From: Acidovorax sp. sic0104
Lineage (GTDB): Bacteria; Pseudomonadota; Gammaproteobacteria; Burkholderiales; Burkholderiaceae_C
Direction of reading: 5' to 3'
DNA length: 45,452 nucleotides
NCBI RefSeq assembly: GCF_019219095.1
Contig: NZ_JAHUWH010000029.1
Coordinates: 1 to 45,452, forward strand
Both the position numbers and the translations under genes were made by a program. The notes beneath the pieces are model-generated. The model did not search any database and had not been told where the DNA came from. It saw only the letters and a list, made by a program, of their open reading frames with translations. Positions 27,490-36,448 of this stretch are shown piece by piece (positions within the stretch are counted from its first letter, which is position 1; every line of letters starts with the position of its first letter).

Positions 27490-27873
27490 ATGCTGACTTT
27501 TGCCGCACCTTCGGCACCCGTGCAAAACCGGGGTGCTGATTTTCCCGCCTCTCACGGCGAATCGTTTGCCTCGCCGCGCCGCGCCGCAGCGTTTGTCAGC
27601 CTGCCGCACCACGCCACCTACTGGCCCTGCGATCTGCTGAACATCTTCGTGCTCAAGATGGCCGCCGCGGGCCATTGCGTCAATACCGACATGATGCTGG
27701 GCCATCGGCCCTACGCCCAGAGCCGGCTGGATGCCGCCTATGACTCGCATGATGAGAGCTTGGTCGCGCTCGCGGCCCGGCTGCAGGTCTACTTCGATGC
27801 CGCCGCTCCCGAAGGCTGCCGTGTGGCGGCCGAGCTGGACGAGGAAGGTCGCGGGCACCTGCTGCTGGTGTGA
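27490..27873 (+). CDS. Hypothetical protein
   Basis: A 127-residue protein with a strong ribosome site (GAGGAG, 7 nt before the ATG at 27490). It has no signal peptide or membrane segment. The middle reads YWPCDLLNIFVLKMAAAGHC and DMMLGHRPYAQSRLDAAYDS, and the C-terminal third is acidic/Ala-rich. I do not recognise a family. The 183 bp between dcd and this gene hold no structure I could support. It converges on the diguanylate cyclase gene. Confidence 0.65.
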   Translation: MLTFAAPSAPVQNRGADFPASHGESFASPRRAAAFVSLPHHATYWPCDLLNIFVLKMAAAGHCVNTDMMLGHRPYAQSRLDAAYDSHDESLVALAARLQVYFDAAAPEGCRVAAELDEEGRGHLLLV

Positions 27874-27911
27874 GCCCAGTGAGGGCGGCGGGCGGTGGTG
27901 ACTGCACGAGA

Positions 27912-27930
27912 AGCAGCCCAAGTCGCTGCT
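27912..27930. terminator. Hairpin between convergent genes (weak)
   Basis: AGCAGC-N7-GCTGCT lies between the hypothetical gene and the end of the convergent diguanylate cyclase gene. Its right arm touches the last base of the cyclase stop codon. There is no T-run on either strand, so a terminator role is uncertain. Confidence 0.3.
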
Positions 27931-29627
27931 CAGCTCTCCACGCAGACCTGGTTGCGGCCTTGGCCTTTGGCGGTGTAGAGCGCCGCGTCCGCCCGTCGCA
28001 GCATATCGGATCCTTCGTCATGCAGTCCCTGCATGGACGCAACCCCGGCACTCACCGTGATGTGCCCGACCACCGGATCGTGCTGCTCATCCATCGCAAT
28101 CACCAGCGTCTGCGCGATGGCTTTGGCGCCCGCCAGGTCCGTGTCGGGGAGCAGGGCCACGAACTCCTCGCCTCCAAGCCGTGCCACCACATCCGAGGTG
28201 CGCAGCCTTACTTCCAGCGTGCGCGCCAGGCGTCGCAGCACCTCGTCCCCGGCCTCGTGTCCGTAGGTGTCGTTCACGCGCTTGAAGTGGTCCACGTCCA
28301 CCGTGATGATGCTCAGCGGCCGGCCGCTGCGCCGGGCCAGCGCCACGGCAAAGGCCATCTGGGTCTCGAAGCCACGGCGGTTGAGCAGCCCGGTCAACGC
28401 ATCCGTTCGGGCCTGCAGGTCGAGCGCGCGGTTGGCGGCTTCCAGTTCCAGCGTGCGCAGCCGCACCTTTTCTTCCATGGCCTCGCGTGCCGCCAGCAGG
28501 TGGTGCGTCATGCGGCGCAGTGCTCCTGAAAGCTTGCGCACCTCGCGGCTGCTGCGGGTCTGCGGGATGCGGGTGCCGGGGGTTTCGGCCTCCACTGCCG
28601 TGGCGGCATCGGCCAGCGCATACAGGTCGTCGCTCAGGCGCCGCGCGGCGAGCCAGGCCAGGAGCGAGGCCACCACCGCCGCGCTGAGACCGATGACCAG
28701 TGCCAGGCGCACGGTGCGTCCAGCTTCGGCGAATGCCAGCTCGACCGGTTCGCGGGCCACGATGCGCCAGCCCAGGTCGCTGGCCGTGTTGCGAGGCTGC
28801 ATGGGCGTCATCGCGGTCAGGTACTCGCGCCCGTCCATCCATCTCACCACGGCGGGATGCGTGCCGTCGTTGACGCCGCCGCGCGCGGTGACGGGCGGCT
28901 TGGGCAGCGTCTGCCCGGCGGCCTGCAAGGCCTGTGTCTGGCCATTGGGTGCGTAGATCAGCTGGCCCTCGCGGTCGAAAACGAACAACTCCAAGGCCGT
29001 CTCTTCGGTGGGCGCGGGCGTGAGGCTCTCGATGACCTCGCCGGTCCACTCCCAGCTGCCGTGGATGCCCAGCACGCCCACGGTGGTGGGACCGATGCGG
29101 ATTGGCGCCGCAAAGTCCACGAACCGGTACGGGTCGCCTGACGGCTGGGGCGGTAGCAATTTTTCGAGCAGTTTGGCGGGGTGCACATCACCCACGTAGA
29201 CCCTCTCGATGCCGGCCTTGAACCACGGGCGTTCCAGCACGCTCTGGTTCACCAGCAGCCCGCCAGTTGCGTTGCGCACCACGCCCTGCGCGTCGGCCAC
29301 GCCGATCCACACGCTGTTGGGCTGGGCGGCCTGGCTGCGCGCCAGCATGTGATGGGCTTCGGGCGCGTCCAGTCCCTTGACCCAGACGACTTCTGCGGCC
29401 GCCAGCACCTCGGCCTCGCGGCTGCGCTCCAGCAGGCCGTTGGCCAGCAGCTTGCCAGCGTTTTCAGCCACCATCATCAAGGCGGCTCCGGCGTCCCGTT
29501 CGTTGCGTACCTTGATCAGTTCGCCAAATCCCAGCGACAGCAGCGCGGCCAGGGCGACCACGATGGTGCCGAACACCAGCGCGATCTGCGAGCGCAGGCT
29601 GAGATCGGAGAAGCGCCGCACCCTCAC
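27930..29627 (-). CDS. Membrane-bound diguanylate cyclase with periplasmic sensor
   Basis: A 565-residue protein. TM1 is at about 14-36, a periplasmic sensor of Cache type follows (about 40-295; WIGVADAQGVVRNATGGLLV, RPWFKAGIERVYVGDVHPA), TM2 is at about 300-322, then a HAMP-like region and a GGDEF domain from about 402. The active-site motif GGEEF is at 485-489, with an inhibitory-site RxxD (RTSD, 476-479) five residues before it, so it should make cyclic-di-GMP with product feedback. The start is the GTG at 29625-29627, which overlaps the stop of the upstream dehydrogenase-like gene (GTGA), implying coupled translation; a second GTG lies two codons on. The sensor ligand is unknown. Confidence 0.9.
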   Translation of the reverse strand: MRVRRFSDLSLRSQIALVFGTIVVALAALLSLGFGELIKVRNERDAGAALMMVAENAGKLLANGLLERSREAEVLAAAEVVWVKGLDAPEAHHMLARSQAAQPNSVWIGVADAQGVVRNATGGLLVNQSVLERPWFKAGIERVYVGDVHPAKLLEKLLPPQPSGDPYRFVDFAAPIRIGPTTVGVLGIHGSWEWTGEVIESLTPAPTEETALELFVFDREGQLIYAPNGQTQALQAAGQTLPKPPVTARGGVNDGTHPAVVRWMDGREYLTAMTPMQPRNTASDLGWRIVAREPVELAFAEAGRTVRLALVIGLSAAVVASLLAWLAARRLSDDLYALADAATAVEAETPGTRIPQTRSSREVRKLSGALRRMTHHLLAAREAMEEKVRLRTLELEAANRALDLQARTDALTGLLNRRGFETQMAFAVALARRSGRPLSIITVDVDHFKRVNDTYGHEAGDEVLRRLARTLEVRLRTSDVVARLGGEEFVALLPDTDLAGAKAIAQTLVIAMDEQHDPVVGHITVSAGVASMQGLHDEGSDMLRRADAALYTAKGQGRNQVCVES

Positions 29628-30613
29628 GGCGTGGCCCACTGGGAATGCGGGGCGCCCGCGGTGGTGCCGGCACCCCGCACATCCTGCGCACGCACCGCGA
29701 GCCGCGCGGCGGCCAGGTCCCACCCTGCCCAGCCACAGCTCTTGAAGAGTACCGGCCCCGTGCGCTGGATGCGCGGGCCCTCCAGCACGTCGCGCAGCGT
29801 GGGCATCGCACTCACGTCCAGGCCTGCCTGCAGCAGGTCGCCTGCTTCGTGGCGTGCATCGGGGGTGTCGACGACGACGTGGCCGTGTTGCGCGATGTGG
29901 CGGCACAGCGTGGGCGACAGCTCCGCCATCGTCGGTGTGTAGGCCCCAACGGCCGCCACGAACGCGTCGGCCAGCGGCGGCGTGTCCAGCACCACGCTGT
30001 GGGCGGGCGTGCAGGTCACGATCAGGGGGCAGTGGCGCACCTGGGTGTGGGCATCGGCCACCACGGTCGCTTTGACGCCCAGCGCGCGGCCGTGTTGGAC
30101 CAGGGCTTCGGCGCTGGCCGCGCTGCGCGAGGCCACGCGCACGTCCCGCACGCCCAGGCCATGCACGAAAGCTTCCAGGTGAGCGAGGCCCTGCACGCCG
30201 GCACCTACGATGAGCAGCGGCCCCTGCGGCTCCTGCGCCAGGTGCCGTGCGGCCAGCAGCGAGGCAGCGGCCGTTCGCCGCGCGGTGATGGTGGGGCCGT
30301 CGAGCACCAGCCGGCGCTCTCCGGTGGACACGTCGAACACCACCACGTCGCCCTGGATCGTGGGGCGCGGCGTTCCCGCGTTGGCGGGTGTGAGGGTGAT
30401 GAGCTTGGTCATCGCCACCAGACTGTCGGTCGCCGGCATCACGAACAGGGTGCCGCCCTGGGGCAGCGGCATGACGCTGCGGGCGGGCACCCGCACAGAT
30501 GCATCGCGCAGCACGGCGGCGATCTCGTCGGCCAGCGCGGTCCAGGGCAGCAACGTGGCCGTGGCTGCGGCGTCCAGCATGCGGGGGGGCTGCGGGCAGT
30601 GCGAAGAAAGCAT
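29624..30613 (-). CDS. Ornithine cyclodeaminase/mu-crystallin family protein, likely pyrroline-2-carboxylate reductase type
   Basis: A 329-residue NAD(P)-dependent protein. The Rossmann motif LLIVGAGVQGLAHLEAF is in the middle, with VRVASRSAASAEAL after it. VMPLPQGGTLFVMPA, VAMTKLITLTPAN, GPTITARRTAAASLLAARHL and LIVTCTPAHSVVLDT are family stretches. Members include ornithine cyclodeaminase and delta-1-pyrroline-2-carboxylate reductases; the length and the TARRTAAASLLA pattern suggest the reductase side, but this is inference. Start chosen at the ATG at 30611-30613; an ATG at 30578-30580 is equally possible. It overlaps the diguanylate cyclase gene by 4 bp downstream and lies 125 bp after pcp. 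Confidence 0.85.
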   Translation of the reverse strand: MLSSHCPQPPRMLDAAATATLLPWTALADEIAAVLRDASVRVPARSVMPLPQGGTLFVMPATDSLVAMTKLITLTPANAGTPRPTIQGDVVVFDVSTGERRLVLDGPTITARRTAAASLLAARHLAQEPQGPLLIVGAGVQGLAHLEAFVHGLGVRDVRVASRSAASAEALVQHGRALGVKATVVADAHTQVRHCPLIVTCTPAHSVVLDTPPLADAFVAAVGAYTPTMAELSPTLCRHIAQHGHVVVDTPDARHEAGDLLQAGLDVSAMPTLRDVLEGPRIQRTGPVLFKSCGWAGWDLAAARLAVRAQDVRGAGTTAGAPHSQWATP

Positions 30614-30738
30614 GGTGGAAATGTACACAGGCCCTGCCGTGCCCGGGGGGCGGGCAAGTCCCAGTGGGGGCATTGACAGGCACGCCGGGCCATGGAACGC
30701 GGCCATGGGCTCGGCCTGGGCGCCGTGGATGCCGGGCA

Positions 30739-31416
30739 TCAGTGTGTGGCGCCCGCGCCCAGCGCGATGTCCTCGCGTGCCAGCACGGCGGCCCACAGGG
30801 CTGCGTGCACGCCCCGCACCATGTCGCGCAGGGGCAGGTGGGGAGTGCCCTGGCTGGGCAGCCACGGCACGTGCACGAAGCCGCCGCGCACGCCCTGGGG
30901 GCCGCCGGGGCGCGTGGCCAGCAGGTGCATCAGCCCGTACAGCACATGGTTGCAGACGAAGGTGCCTGCCGTCTGTGATACCTCGCAGGGCACGTTGGCG
31001 CGCTGCACGCCGCGCAGCATGGCCTTGACGGGCAGGCTGGCGAAGTACGCCGCCGGCCCGCCGGGCGCCACGGGCGTGTCGACGGGCTGCGCGCCCGTGT
31101 TGTCGGGGATGCGCGCGTCGTCGATGTTGATGCCCACCCGTTCCATGGAGAGACCAGGGCGTCCGCCCGCCTGGCCCAGGCACACCACCATTGCGGGGTG
31201 GTGCGCTTGCACCAGCACAGACAGATCATGCAGGGACCGGCCGAACACCGTGGGCAACTGGGCCGAGACCACCCGGTGTCCGCCGATACGCTGACCGTCC
31301 AGCGCCTGGGCGATGAGCCAGCTGGGGTTGTGCGCATCGCCGCCGAAGGGGTCGAACCCCGTGAGCAGGATCACCCGTTCGCCGGGCAGCGCGTAGTGGG
31401 AGGGGTGGTGGTACAT
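30739..31416 (-). CDS. pcp: Pyroglutamyl-peptidase I (pyrrolidone-carboxylate peptidase)
   Basis: A 225-residue cytosolic cysteine peptidase that removes N-terminal pyroglutamate from peptides. Seen: ILLTGFDPFGGDAHNPSW, VVCLGQAGGRPGLSMERVGI (Glu region), SQTAGTFVCNHVLYGL (catalytic Cys) and GGFVHVPWLPSQ (catalytic His). The start at the ATG at 31414-31416 is the first in frame with homology. It is on the same strand as the dehydrogenase-like and cyclase genes downstream and is divergent from ypfJ. Confidence 0.94.
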   Translation of the reverse strand: MYHHPSHYALPGERVILLTGFDPFGGDAHNPSWLIAQALDGQRIGGHRVVSAQLPTVFGRSLHDLSVLVQAHHPAMVVCLGQAGGRPGLSMERVGINIDDARIPDNTGAQPVDTPVAPGGPAAYFASLPVKAMLRGVQRANVPCEVSQTAGTFVCNHVLYGLMHLLATRPGGPQGVRGGFVHVPWLPSQGTPHLPLRDMVRGVHAALWAAVLAREDIALGAGATH

Positions 31417-31537
31417 GGGATGGGGCCGGCGCGGCAGCGGGAGGTGGGACGGGCATCGTAATCCGTGCCGGGGCGTCCCGCATGGCGCGTAATATCGTGG
31501 ACATGCCGTCCCCGGGGGGAGGGCGCTGGAGATTGGC

Positions 31538-32422
31538 ATGAGGTGGGAAGGCAATCGCGAATCGGACAACGTGGAAGACCGCCGGGACGAGGGCGGCGGT
31601 GGGGGCGGCTCGCCTATCTTCGGCGGGCGCAGCATCGGCATCGGCACCATCGTCATCGCCCTGGTGGGCGGCTGGGTTCTGGGGATCAACCCGCTCACCA
31701 TCCTGGGGCTGCTCAGCGGCGGCGGGCCGCCCGCCCAGGTCCAGCAGCAACAAGGACCGGCGCATCGTCCGCCGGCAGACGACACCATGGCGCGTTTTGT
31801 GTCCACCGTGCTGGCCGACACCGAGGACGTCTGGCAGGCCGTGTTCCGCCAGGGCGGCGGCCAGTACCAGAACCCGCGCCTTGTGCTGTTCCGTGGCGCC
31901 ACGCCCACGGCCTGCGGCACGGGCCAGGCGGCCATGGGGCCTTTCTACTGCCCGGCCGACCAGAAGGTGTACATCGACCTGGGCTTTTATGAAACCCTGA
32001 AGAACAGGCTGGGCGCGCCGGGCGACTTTGCCCAGGCCTACGTGATCGCCCACGAGGTGGGCCACCATGTTCAGAACCAGCTGGGCATCAGCGGCAAGGT
32101 GGACCAGATGCGCGGCCGGGTGAGCAAGACGGAGTACAACCAGCTGTCGGTGCGCCTGGAGTTGCAGGCCGACTGCTTTGCCGGAGTGTGGGCCCACCAT
32201 GCGCAGAATGCCCGCCAGATCCTGGAGCAGGGCGACGTGGAGGAGGCCATGAACGCTGCGGCCAAGATCGGCGACGACGCGCTGCAGCGTTCCAGTGGCG
32301 GTGCGGTGGTGCCCGAAAGCTTCACCCACGGCACCAGCGCCCAGCGCCAGCGCTGGTTCAACAACGGCCTGCAGAACGGCAGCGTGAAGGCGTGCGACAC
32401 CTTCACGGCCCGCAGTCTGTAG
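31538..32422 (+). CDS. ypfJ: YpfJ-family neutral zinc metallopeptidase-like membrane protein
   Basis: A 294-residue protein. An acidic, Gly-rich cytoplasmic N-terminus (about 1-30) is followed by one membrane helix (IGTIVIALVGGWVLGINPL) and an outside domain with AYVIAHEVGHHVQNQLG, the HExxH zinc motif, and a downstream RLELQADCFAGVWA Glu region. ACGTGQAAMGPFYCPAD gives a likely disulfide pair. The family is common in proteobacteria; the substrate is unknown. GGAG lies 7 nt before the ATG at 31538. Confidence 0.93.
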   Translation: MRWEGNRESDNVEDRRDEGGGGGGSPIFGGRSIGIGTIVIALVGGWVLGINPLTILGLLSGGGPPAQVQQQQGPAHRPPADDTMARFVSTVLADTEDVWQAVFRQGGGQYQNPRLVLFRGATPTACGTGQAAMGPFYCPADQKVYIDLGFYETLKNRLGAPGDFAQAYVIAHEVGHHVQNQLGISGKVDQMRGRVSKTEYNQLSVRLELQADCFAGVWAHHAQNARQILEQGDVEEAMNAAAKIGDDALQRSSGGAVVPESFTHGTSAQRQRWFNNGLQNGSVKACDTFTARSL

Positions 32423-32505
32423 CCCGGCGCTGGCACCACGCGGGCTTGGCCTGATCCGCACCCCACGGGCAGCACAGAACTTTCGGCGCGCACAGCGGCA
32501 CCTCC

Positions 32506-34704
32506 ATGTCGTCCACCCCGCAGCAGCCCCGGCCCGAGCAGGCCCTCCCCGCCGCGTCCACGGGCTGGAACATGCTGGAGCCGGAGCCCTCCGCGCCGCA
32601 GACCTCTGGTGCGGCGGCGGCGTGGTCGGCGGCGGCCGTCACCGTGCCGCATGCAGTCGGCCTGGGCCTTCTGGCCTTTGCTCCGCTGGCGGGGGACCAC
32701 TCGCTGGCAGCGCTGGCCTTGTGGTCGGCCGCATTGCCCGGCTTGCTGCTGACGCTGGTGGTGCCGCGCCCCGGCGTGGTCTACGCGCCCACCACGGTGG
32801 TGGCCCTGCTGTTCGCTGCCGTGCTGGCGACGGCCCACGGCGCGGCCCCGGGCCTGGGCTTGAGCGCGCGCCAGGTGCTGGCGGTCAGCGGCGCCACGGT
32901 GGCGCTGGCCTTCGTCTTCCAGTGGCTGCTGGGCGTGCTGCGGCTGGCGTCGGTGGCGCGCTTCTTGCCGATTTCCGTCACGCATGGCTTTGCGGCCGGC
33001 GTGGGTTTGTCGATGGTGGTGGGCCAGGTGCGCAACGGTTTCGGCGCCGGCGTGGACGCTCTGTGGGACGCCCGAACGCTCTGGCATGCGCTGGCGGCCC
33101 TGGCCGTGGTGGCGCTGGCCTGGACTTTGCGCTGGCGTTGGCCGCGCGCGCCGGGGCTGCTGACGGCTGTGGTGCTGGTGGCACTGGCAGTGGCGCTGGC
33201 GGGCGCATGGGGCGCGGGGCTGGGCGACGTGTTCGCCCCTGCGGTGCAGGCGAGCCCGTTCGAAGGCCCGCTGTGGCCCGACTGGACGGGCATTCCCTGG
33301 ATGGCGCTGGCGCGCAAGCACGGTTCGGCGCTGGTGGTGCTCGCGCTGCTCATGGCGCTGGTCAACAGCCTGGAGATCATGGTCTTCCACCAGGAGCTGG
33401 AGCTGGACCATGGCCTTCGCGGCAACGCCAACCAGGCACTGCGCCGTGAGAGCCTGCTGGGCGTGCTGTGCGGCCTGGCGGGGATGATCCCGGCGTCCAC
33501 CAGCGCGTCGCGCTCGCGCATCGTGCTGGTGCAGGCCGGAGGATCGAAGGACGCACCGCGATGGCACGCCGCCATCATGCTGGGTGTGGCGGTTACCGGT
33601 GCCTGGTGGCTGCACTGGGTGCCCATGGCTTGCCTGGCCGGTGGCCTGGTGCTGGCGGGCCTGCTGCAGGTGCCAGGGCTGATGTGGTCGCTGCGCTATG
33701 CCAGAAGCTCGCGCGTGACCTGGGCGCAGAGCTGGCTGGTGGCGCTGGTGTTTGCAGTGATGGGCGGCGTGGGCGCGCTGGTGGCTGGCCTGGTGGTGGC
33801 CACCTTCGTGCTGCTGCACGATTCGGCGGCCAAGGTGCTGCGGCACGTGCGGCTGGATGGCGAGCTGCGCTCGCGCCGGCTGCGGCGAGCCGGCTCGGAC
33901 ACCTGGCTCGTGCCGCGCATGAACCAGGTTGCGGTGTTCGAGCTGCAGGGCGTGATGTCGTTCGGCGTGGCCGCGCACCTGGCCGAGCAGGTCCGCATGC
34001 TGCTGCAGCCGCGCCACCGCTGGGTCATTCTGGATGCGGCGCGGGTGCCCGCCTGGGACAGCACGGCGCTGGCCCAACTGCGTGCGCTGGTGCGCGACCT
34101 GGCCCAGCAGGGCGTGTCCGCTGCCGTGGCGGGGCTCGACCCGCTGGCCGCCGAGCATGCAGGCGAACCTGTGCGCAGTTTTGCCGACCTGGACCGGGCG
34201 CTGGAATGGGCCGAGGCCGGCATCCTGCTGCAGCGCCCGCTCGAGCAGCGCCCTGCGCACACCGAGCGCGATCTGCTGGGCGAGATCGGGGAGGGCGTGG
34301 GGCGCGAGGCGGGCGCGGCGCTCCAGGCCTTGCTCACGCCCCTGTCCGTGCCTGCCCGCGGCGTGGTCTTCAACGCGGGCGACAGCGACCGGGACCTGCT
34401 GGTGGTGCAGTCCGGCCACATCACGCTGGTCACCCAGTGGCCGCCCGAGAAGGGCTTGCGCCTGGCAACGGTGGGGCCTGGAATGGCGTTTGGGGAGATG
34501 GCATTTCTCAATGGTGCGGCGCGCACTGCCAGCGCCGGGGCCGAGCGGCGGCCGGCGCAACTCGTGCGGCTGTCCCGCGACGATTTCGACCACTGGGCCC
34601 GGCAATACCCCGAGGCTGCGCTCAGGGTGATGAATAACCTCGCCATGGTTGGGGCCCGCCGCCTGGCCGTGACCACACGCCAGTTGCGGGCCGTACTGGA
34701 GTAG
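32506..34704 (+). CDS. SulP transporter with STAS and cyclic-nucleotide-binding domains
   Basis: A 732-residue fusion. The N-terminal part (about 40-455) is a SulP/SLC26-type membrane domain with many hydrophobic segments (LWSAALPGLLLTLVV, TTVVALLFAAVLATA, SVTHGFAAGVGLSMVVGQV, MIPASTSASRSRIVLVQAGG). A STAS domain follows (about 470-575; VAVFELQGVMSFGVAAHLAE, WDSTALAQLRALV), then a cyclic-nucleotide-binding-like domain (about 598-730; GVVFNAGDSDRDLLVVQSGH, GPGMAFGEMAFLNGAARTAS). The FGEMAFLNG...RTAS phosphate-binding cassette is largely kept. SulP proteins carry anions such as sulfate or bicarbonate; the substrate here is unknown. The cNMP domain suggests control by a nucleotide or a redox/structural role. 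Confidence 0.9.
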   Translation: MSSTPQQPRPEQALPAASTGWNMLEPEPSAPQTSGAAAAWSAAAVTVPHAVGLGLLAFAPLAGDHSLAALALWSAALPGLLLTLVVPRPGVVYAPTTVVALLFAAVLATAHGAAPGLGLSARQVLAVSGATVALAFVFQWLLGVLRLASVARFLPISVTHGFAAGVGLSMVVGQVRNGFGAGVDALWDARTLWHALAALAVVALAWTLRWRWPRAPGLLTAVVLVALAVALAGAWGAGLGDVFAPAVQASPFEGPLWPDWTGIPWMALARKHGSALVVLALLMALVNSLEIMVFHQELELDHGLRGNANQALRRESLLGVLCGLAGMIPASTSASRSRIVLVQAGGSKDAPRWHAAIMLGVAVTGAWWLHWVPMACLAGGLVLAGLLQVPGLMWSLRYARSSRVTWAQSWLVALVFAVMGGVGALVAGLVVATFVLLHDSAAKVLRHVRLDGELRSRRLRRAGSDTWLVPRMNQVAVFELQGVMSFGVAAHLAEQVRMLLQPRHRWVILDAARVPAWDSTALAQLRALVRDLAQQGVSAAVAGLDPLAAEHAGEPVRSFADLDRALEWAEAGILLQRPLEQRPAHTERDLLGEIGEGVGREAGAALQALLTPLSVPARGVVFNAGDSDRDLLVVQSGHITLVTQWPPEKGLRLATVGPGMAFGEMAFLNGAARTASAGAERRPAQLVRLSRDDFDHWARQYPEAALRVMNNLAMVGARRLAVTTRQLRAVLE

Positions 34705-34711
34705 GTTTTGG

Positions 34712-34771
34712 AATGAAAATGCCTTTGTTTGCTTGCTGAGAAAGCGTTGTCAGCTATCAAAATCATAGCTG
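34712..34771 (-). repeat. Dispersed palindromic element, copy C
   Basis: On the minus strand it starts GCTATGATTTTGATAGCTG, has the shortened stem GCTT/AAGC and ends AAAGGCATTTTCATTCC. It begins 7 bp after the SulP gene stop and occupies most of the gap before rhlE. Confidence 0.75.
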
Positions 34772-34867
34772 CAAGGTGTCGTGTGCCCGGTTGCGCGGAG
34801 CAGATGTGGTACGGCGCTGCGCCGAAAAATGGCTTTTTGGCCTGTCGATGCGACAATAGAGGGCTAA

Positions 34868-36373
34868 ATGACAAGTTCCTTTTCCAATCTATCGCTGGCC
34901 GAGCCGCTGGCGCGTGCCGTGGCCGAAATGGGCTACGAGTCCATGACGCCCATCCAGGAGCAGGCCATTCCGGTCGTGCTCACGGGGCAAGACGTGATGG
35001 GCGCCGCCCAGACCGGCACCGGCAAGACGGCGGCCTTTTCGCTGCCCCTGCTGCAGCGCCTGCTCAAGCACGAGAACAGCTCCACGTCGCCCGCACGCCA
35101 CCCCGTGCGCGCCCTGGTGCTTCTGCCCACGCGTGAACTGGCCGACCAGGTCGCGCAGCAGATCGCTCTGTACGCCAAGCACACCAAGCTGCGCAGCACC
35201 GTGGTGTTCGGCGGCATGGACATGAAGCCCCAGACGCTGGAGCTCAAAAAAGGTGTGGAGGTGCTGGTGGCCACGCCGGGCCGTCTGCTCGACCACATCG
35301 AGGCCAAGAACGCGGTGCTCAACCAGGTCGAGTACGTGGTGCTCGACGAGGCCGACCGCATGCTGGACATCGGCTTTTTGCCCGACCTGCAGCGCATCCT
35401 GTCCTACTTGCCCAAGACCCGCACCACGCTGCTGTTCAGCGCAACGTTCTCGCCCGAGATCAAGCGCCTGGCCGGCAGCTACCTGCAAAACCCGATCACC
35501 ATCGAGGTGGCTCGCCCCAACGAGACGGCCTCCACGGTGGAGCAGCGCTTCTACAGCGCCAATGACGACGACAAGCGCCGCGCCATCCACCAGGTCCTCA
35601 AGACCCGGGGCATCAAGCAGGCCTTCATCTTCGTGAACAGCAAGCTTGGCTGCGCGCGCCTGGCCCGCAGCCTGGAGCGCGAAGGCCTCAAGACCGCGGC
35701 CCTGCACGGCGACAAGAGCCAGGACGAGCGCCTGAAGGCCCTGGAGGCTTTCAAAAAGGGCGAAGTCGACCTGCTGGTGTGCACCGATGTGGCCGCTCGC
35801 GGCCTTGACATCAAGGACGTGCCCGCGGTGTTCAACTTCGATGTGCCCTTCAACGCCGAAGACTACGTGCACCGCATCGGCCGCACGGGCCGTGCGGGCG
35901 CGTCCGGTCTGGCGGTGACCCTGGTCTCGGGCAGCGATGCCCGCCTGGTGGCCGACATCGAGAAGCTGATCAAGAAGAAGATCGACCTCGAAGCCGTCGA
36001 GTACGACGAAGACCAGCCCCGTGGCCGCATCAACGACGGCCGCCGCGCCTGGCGCGAAGCCGGCGAGACCGGCGATGGGCGCGACGCCATCTCGTCCGGC
36101 CCGCGCCGCGAACGGGAGCGTGAGCGTGGTGATTTCCGGGGTGGGCGCGAGTCCCGGGAAACGCGCGAACAGCACCGGGGCTTCCGCCCAGCCGCTGTCT
36201 CCCGCGACCCGTTCTTCGAGAAGCCCTACGAAGCCAGCGCCGGTGTCGATGCCGCCCCCGCCTGGGAAGCCGCCAAGTCGGCGCCGCGCAGCAGCGTGTC
36301 TGCCAACATCAAGCCCAAGCGCAAGGTCGCCGCGTTGTTCAAGGCCGTCTCGCCCGAAACATCGACCCAGTAA
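34868..36373 (+). CDS. rhlE: DEAD-box ATP-dependent RNA helicase RhlE
   Basis: A 501-residue helicase with all DEAD-box motifs: TPIQEQAIP (Q motif), AQTGTGKT (Walker A), PTRELADQV, TPGRLLDH, DEAD, SAT, FVNSK, TDVAARGLDI and HRIGRTGRAG. After about residue 375 a long Arg/Glu/Gly-rich tail (RRERERERGDFRGGRESRE) is likely an RNA-binding region, and the end is basic (KPKRKVAALF). It unwinds RNA in ribosome assembly or RNA decay. A GAGGG ribosome site lies 5 nt before the ATG. Palindromic elements flank the gene on both sides. Confidence 0.96.
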   Translation: MTSSFSNLSLAEPLARAVAEMGYESMTPIQEQAIPVVLTGQDVMGAAQTGTGKTAAFSLPLLQRLLKHENSSTSPARHPVRALVLLPTRELADQVAQQIALYAKHTKLRSTVVFGGMDMKPQTLELKKGVEVLVATPGRLLDHIEAKNAVLNQVEYVVLDEADRMLDIGFLPDLQRILSYLPKTRTTLLFSATFSPEIKRLAGSYLQNPITIEVARPNETASTVEQRFYSANDDDKRRAIHQVLKTRGIKQAFIFVNSKLGCARLARSLEREGLKTAALHGDKSQDERLKALEAFKKGEVDLLVCTDVAARGLDIKDVPAVFNFDVPFNAEDYVHRIGRTGRAGASGLAVTLVSGSDARLVADIEKLIKKKIDLEAVEYDEDQPRGRINDGRRAWREAGETGDGRDAISSGPRRERERERGDFRGGRESRETREQHRGFRPAAVSRDPFFEKPYEASAGVDAAPAWEAAKSAPRSSVSANIKPKRKVAALFKAVSPETSTQ

Positions 36374-36386
36374 CCGCTGCTTCCTG

Positions 36387-36448
36387 CCAGCACCAAGATA
36401 GCTGCCACCGCCCGATGCATGGGTGCTGGCGGCTATGTTTTTTGTAGC
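36387..36448 (-). repeat. Dispersed palindromic element, copy D
   Basis: On the minus strand it starts GCTACAAAAAACATAGCCG, has an inner stem with CACC/GGTG pairing around GATGCATG, and ends GGCAGCTATCTTGG. It begins 13 bp after the rhlE stop. Confidence 0.65.

Noticed and set aside
29081..29200. Continuous long frame joining the diguanylate cyclase with the gene upstream into one protein of about 900 residues
   Set aside because: The frame is open upstream of 29627, but that part lies in a different frame from the cyclodeaminase-family gene and has no domain; the GTGA overlap explains the arrangement.
32071..34605. An 844-codon open frame on the minus strand opposite the SulP gene
   Set aside because: Arg/Gln/His-rich shadow of a well-supported transporter gene.
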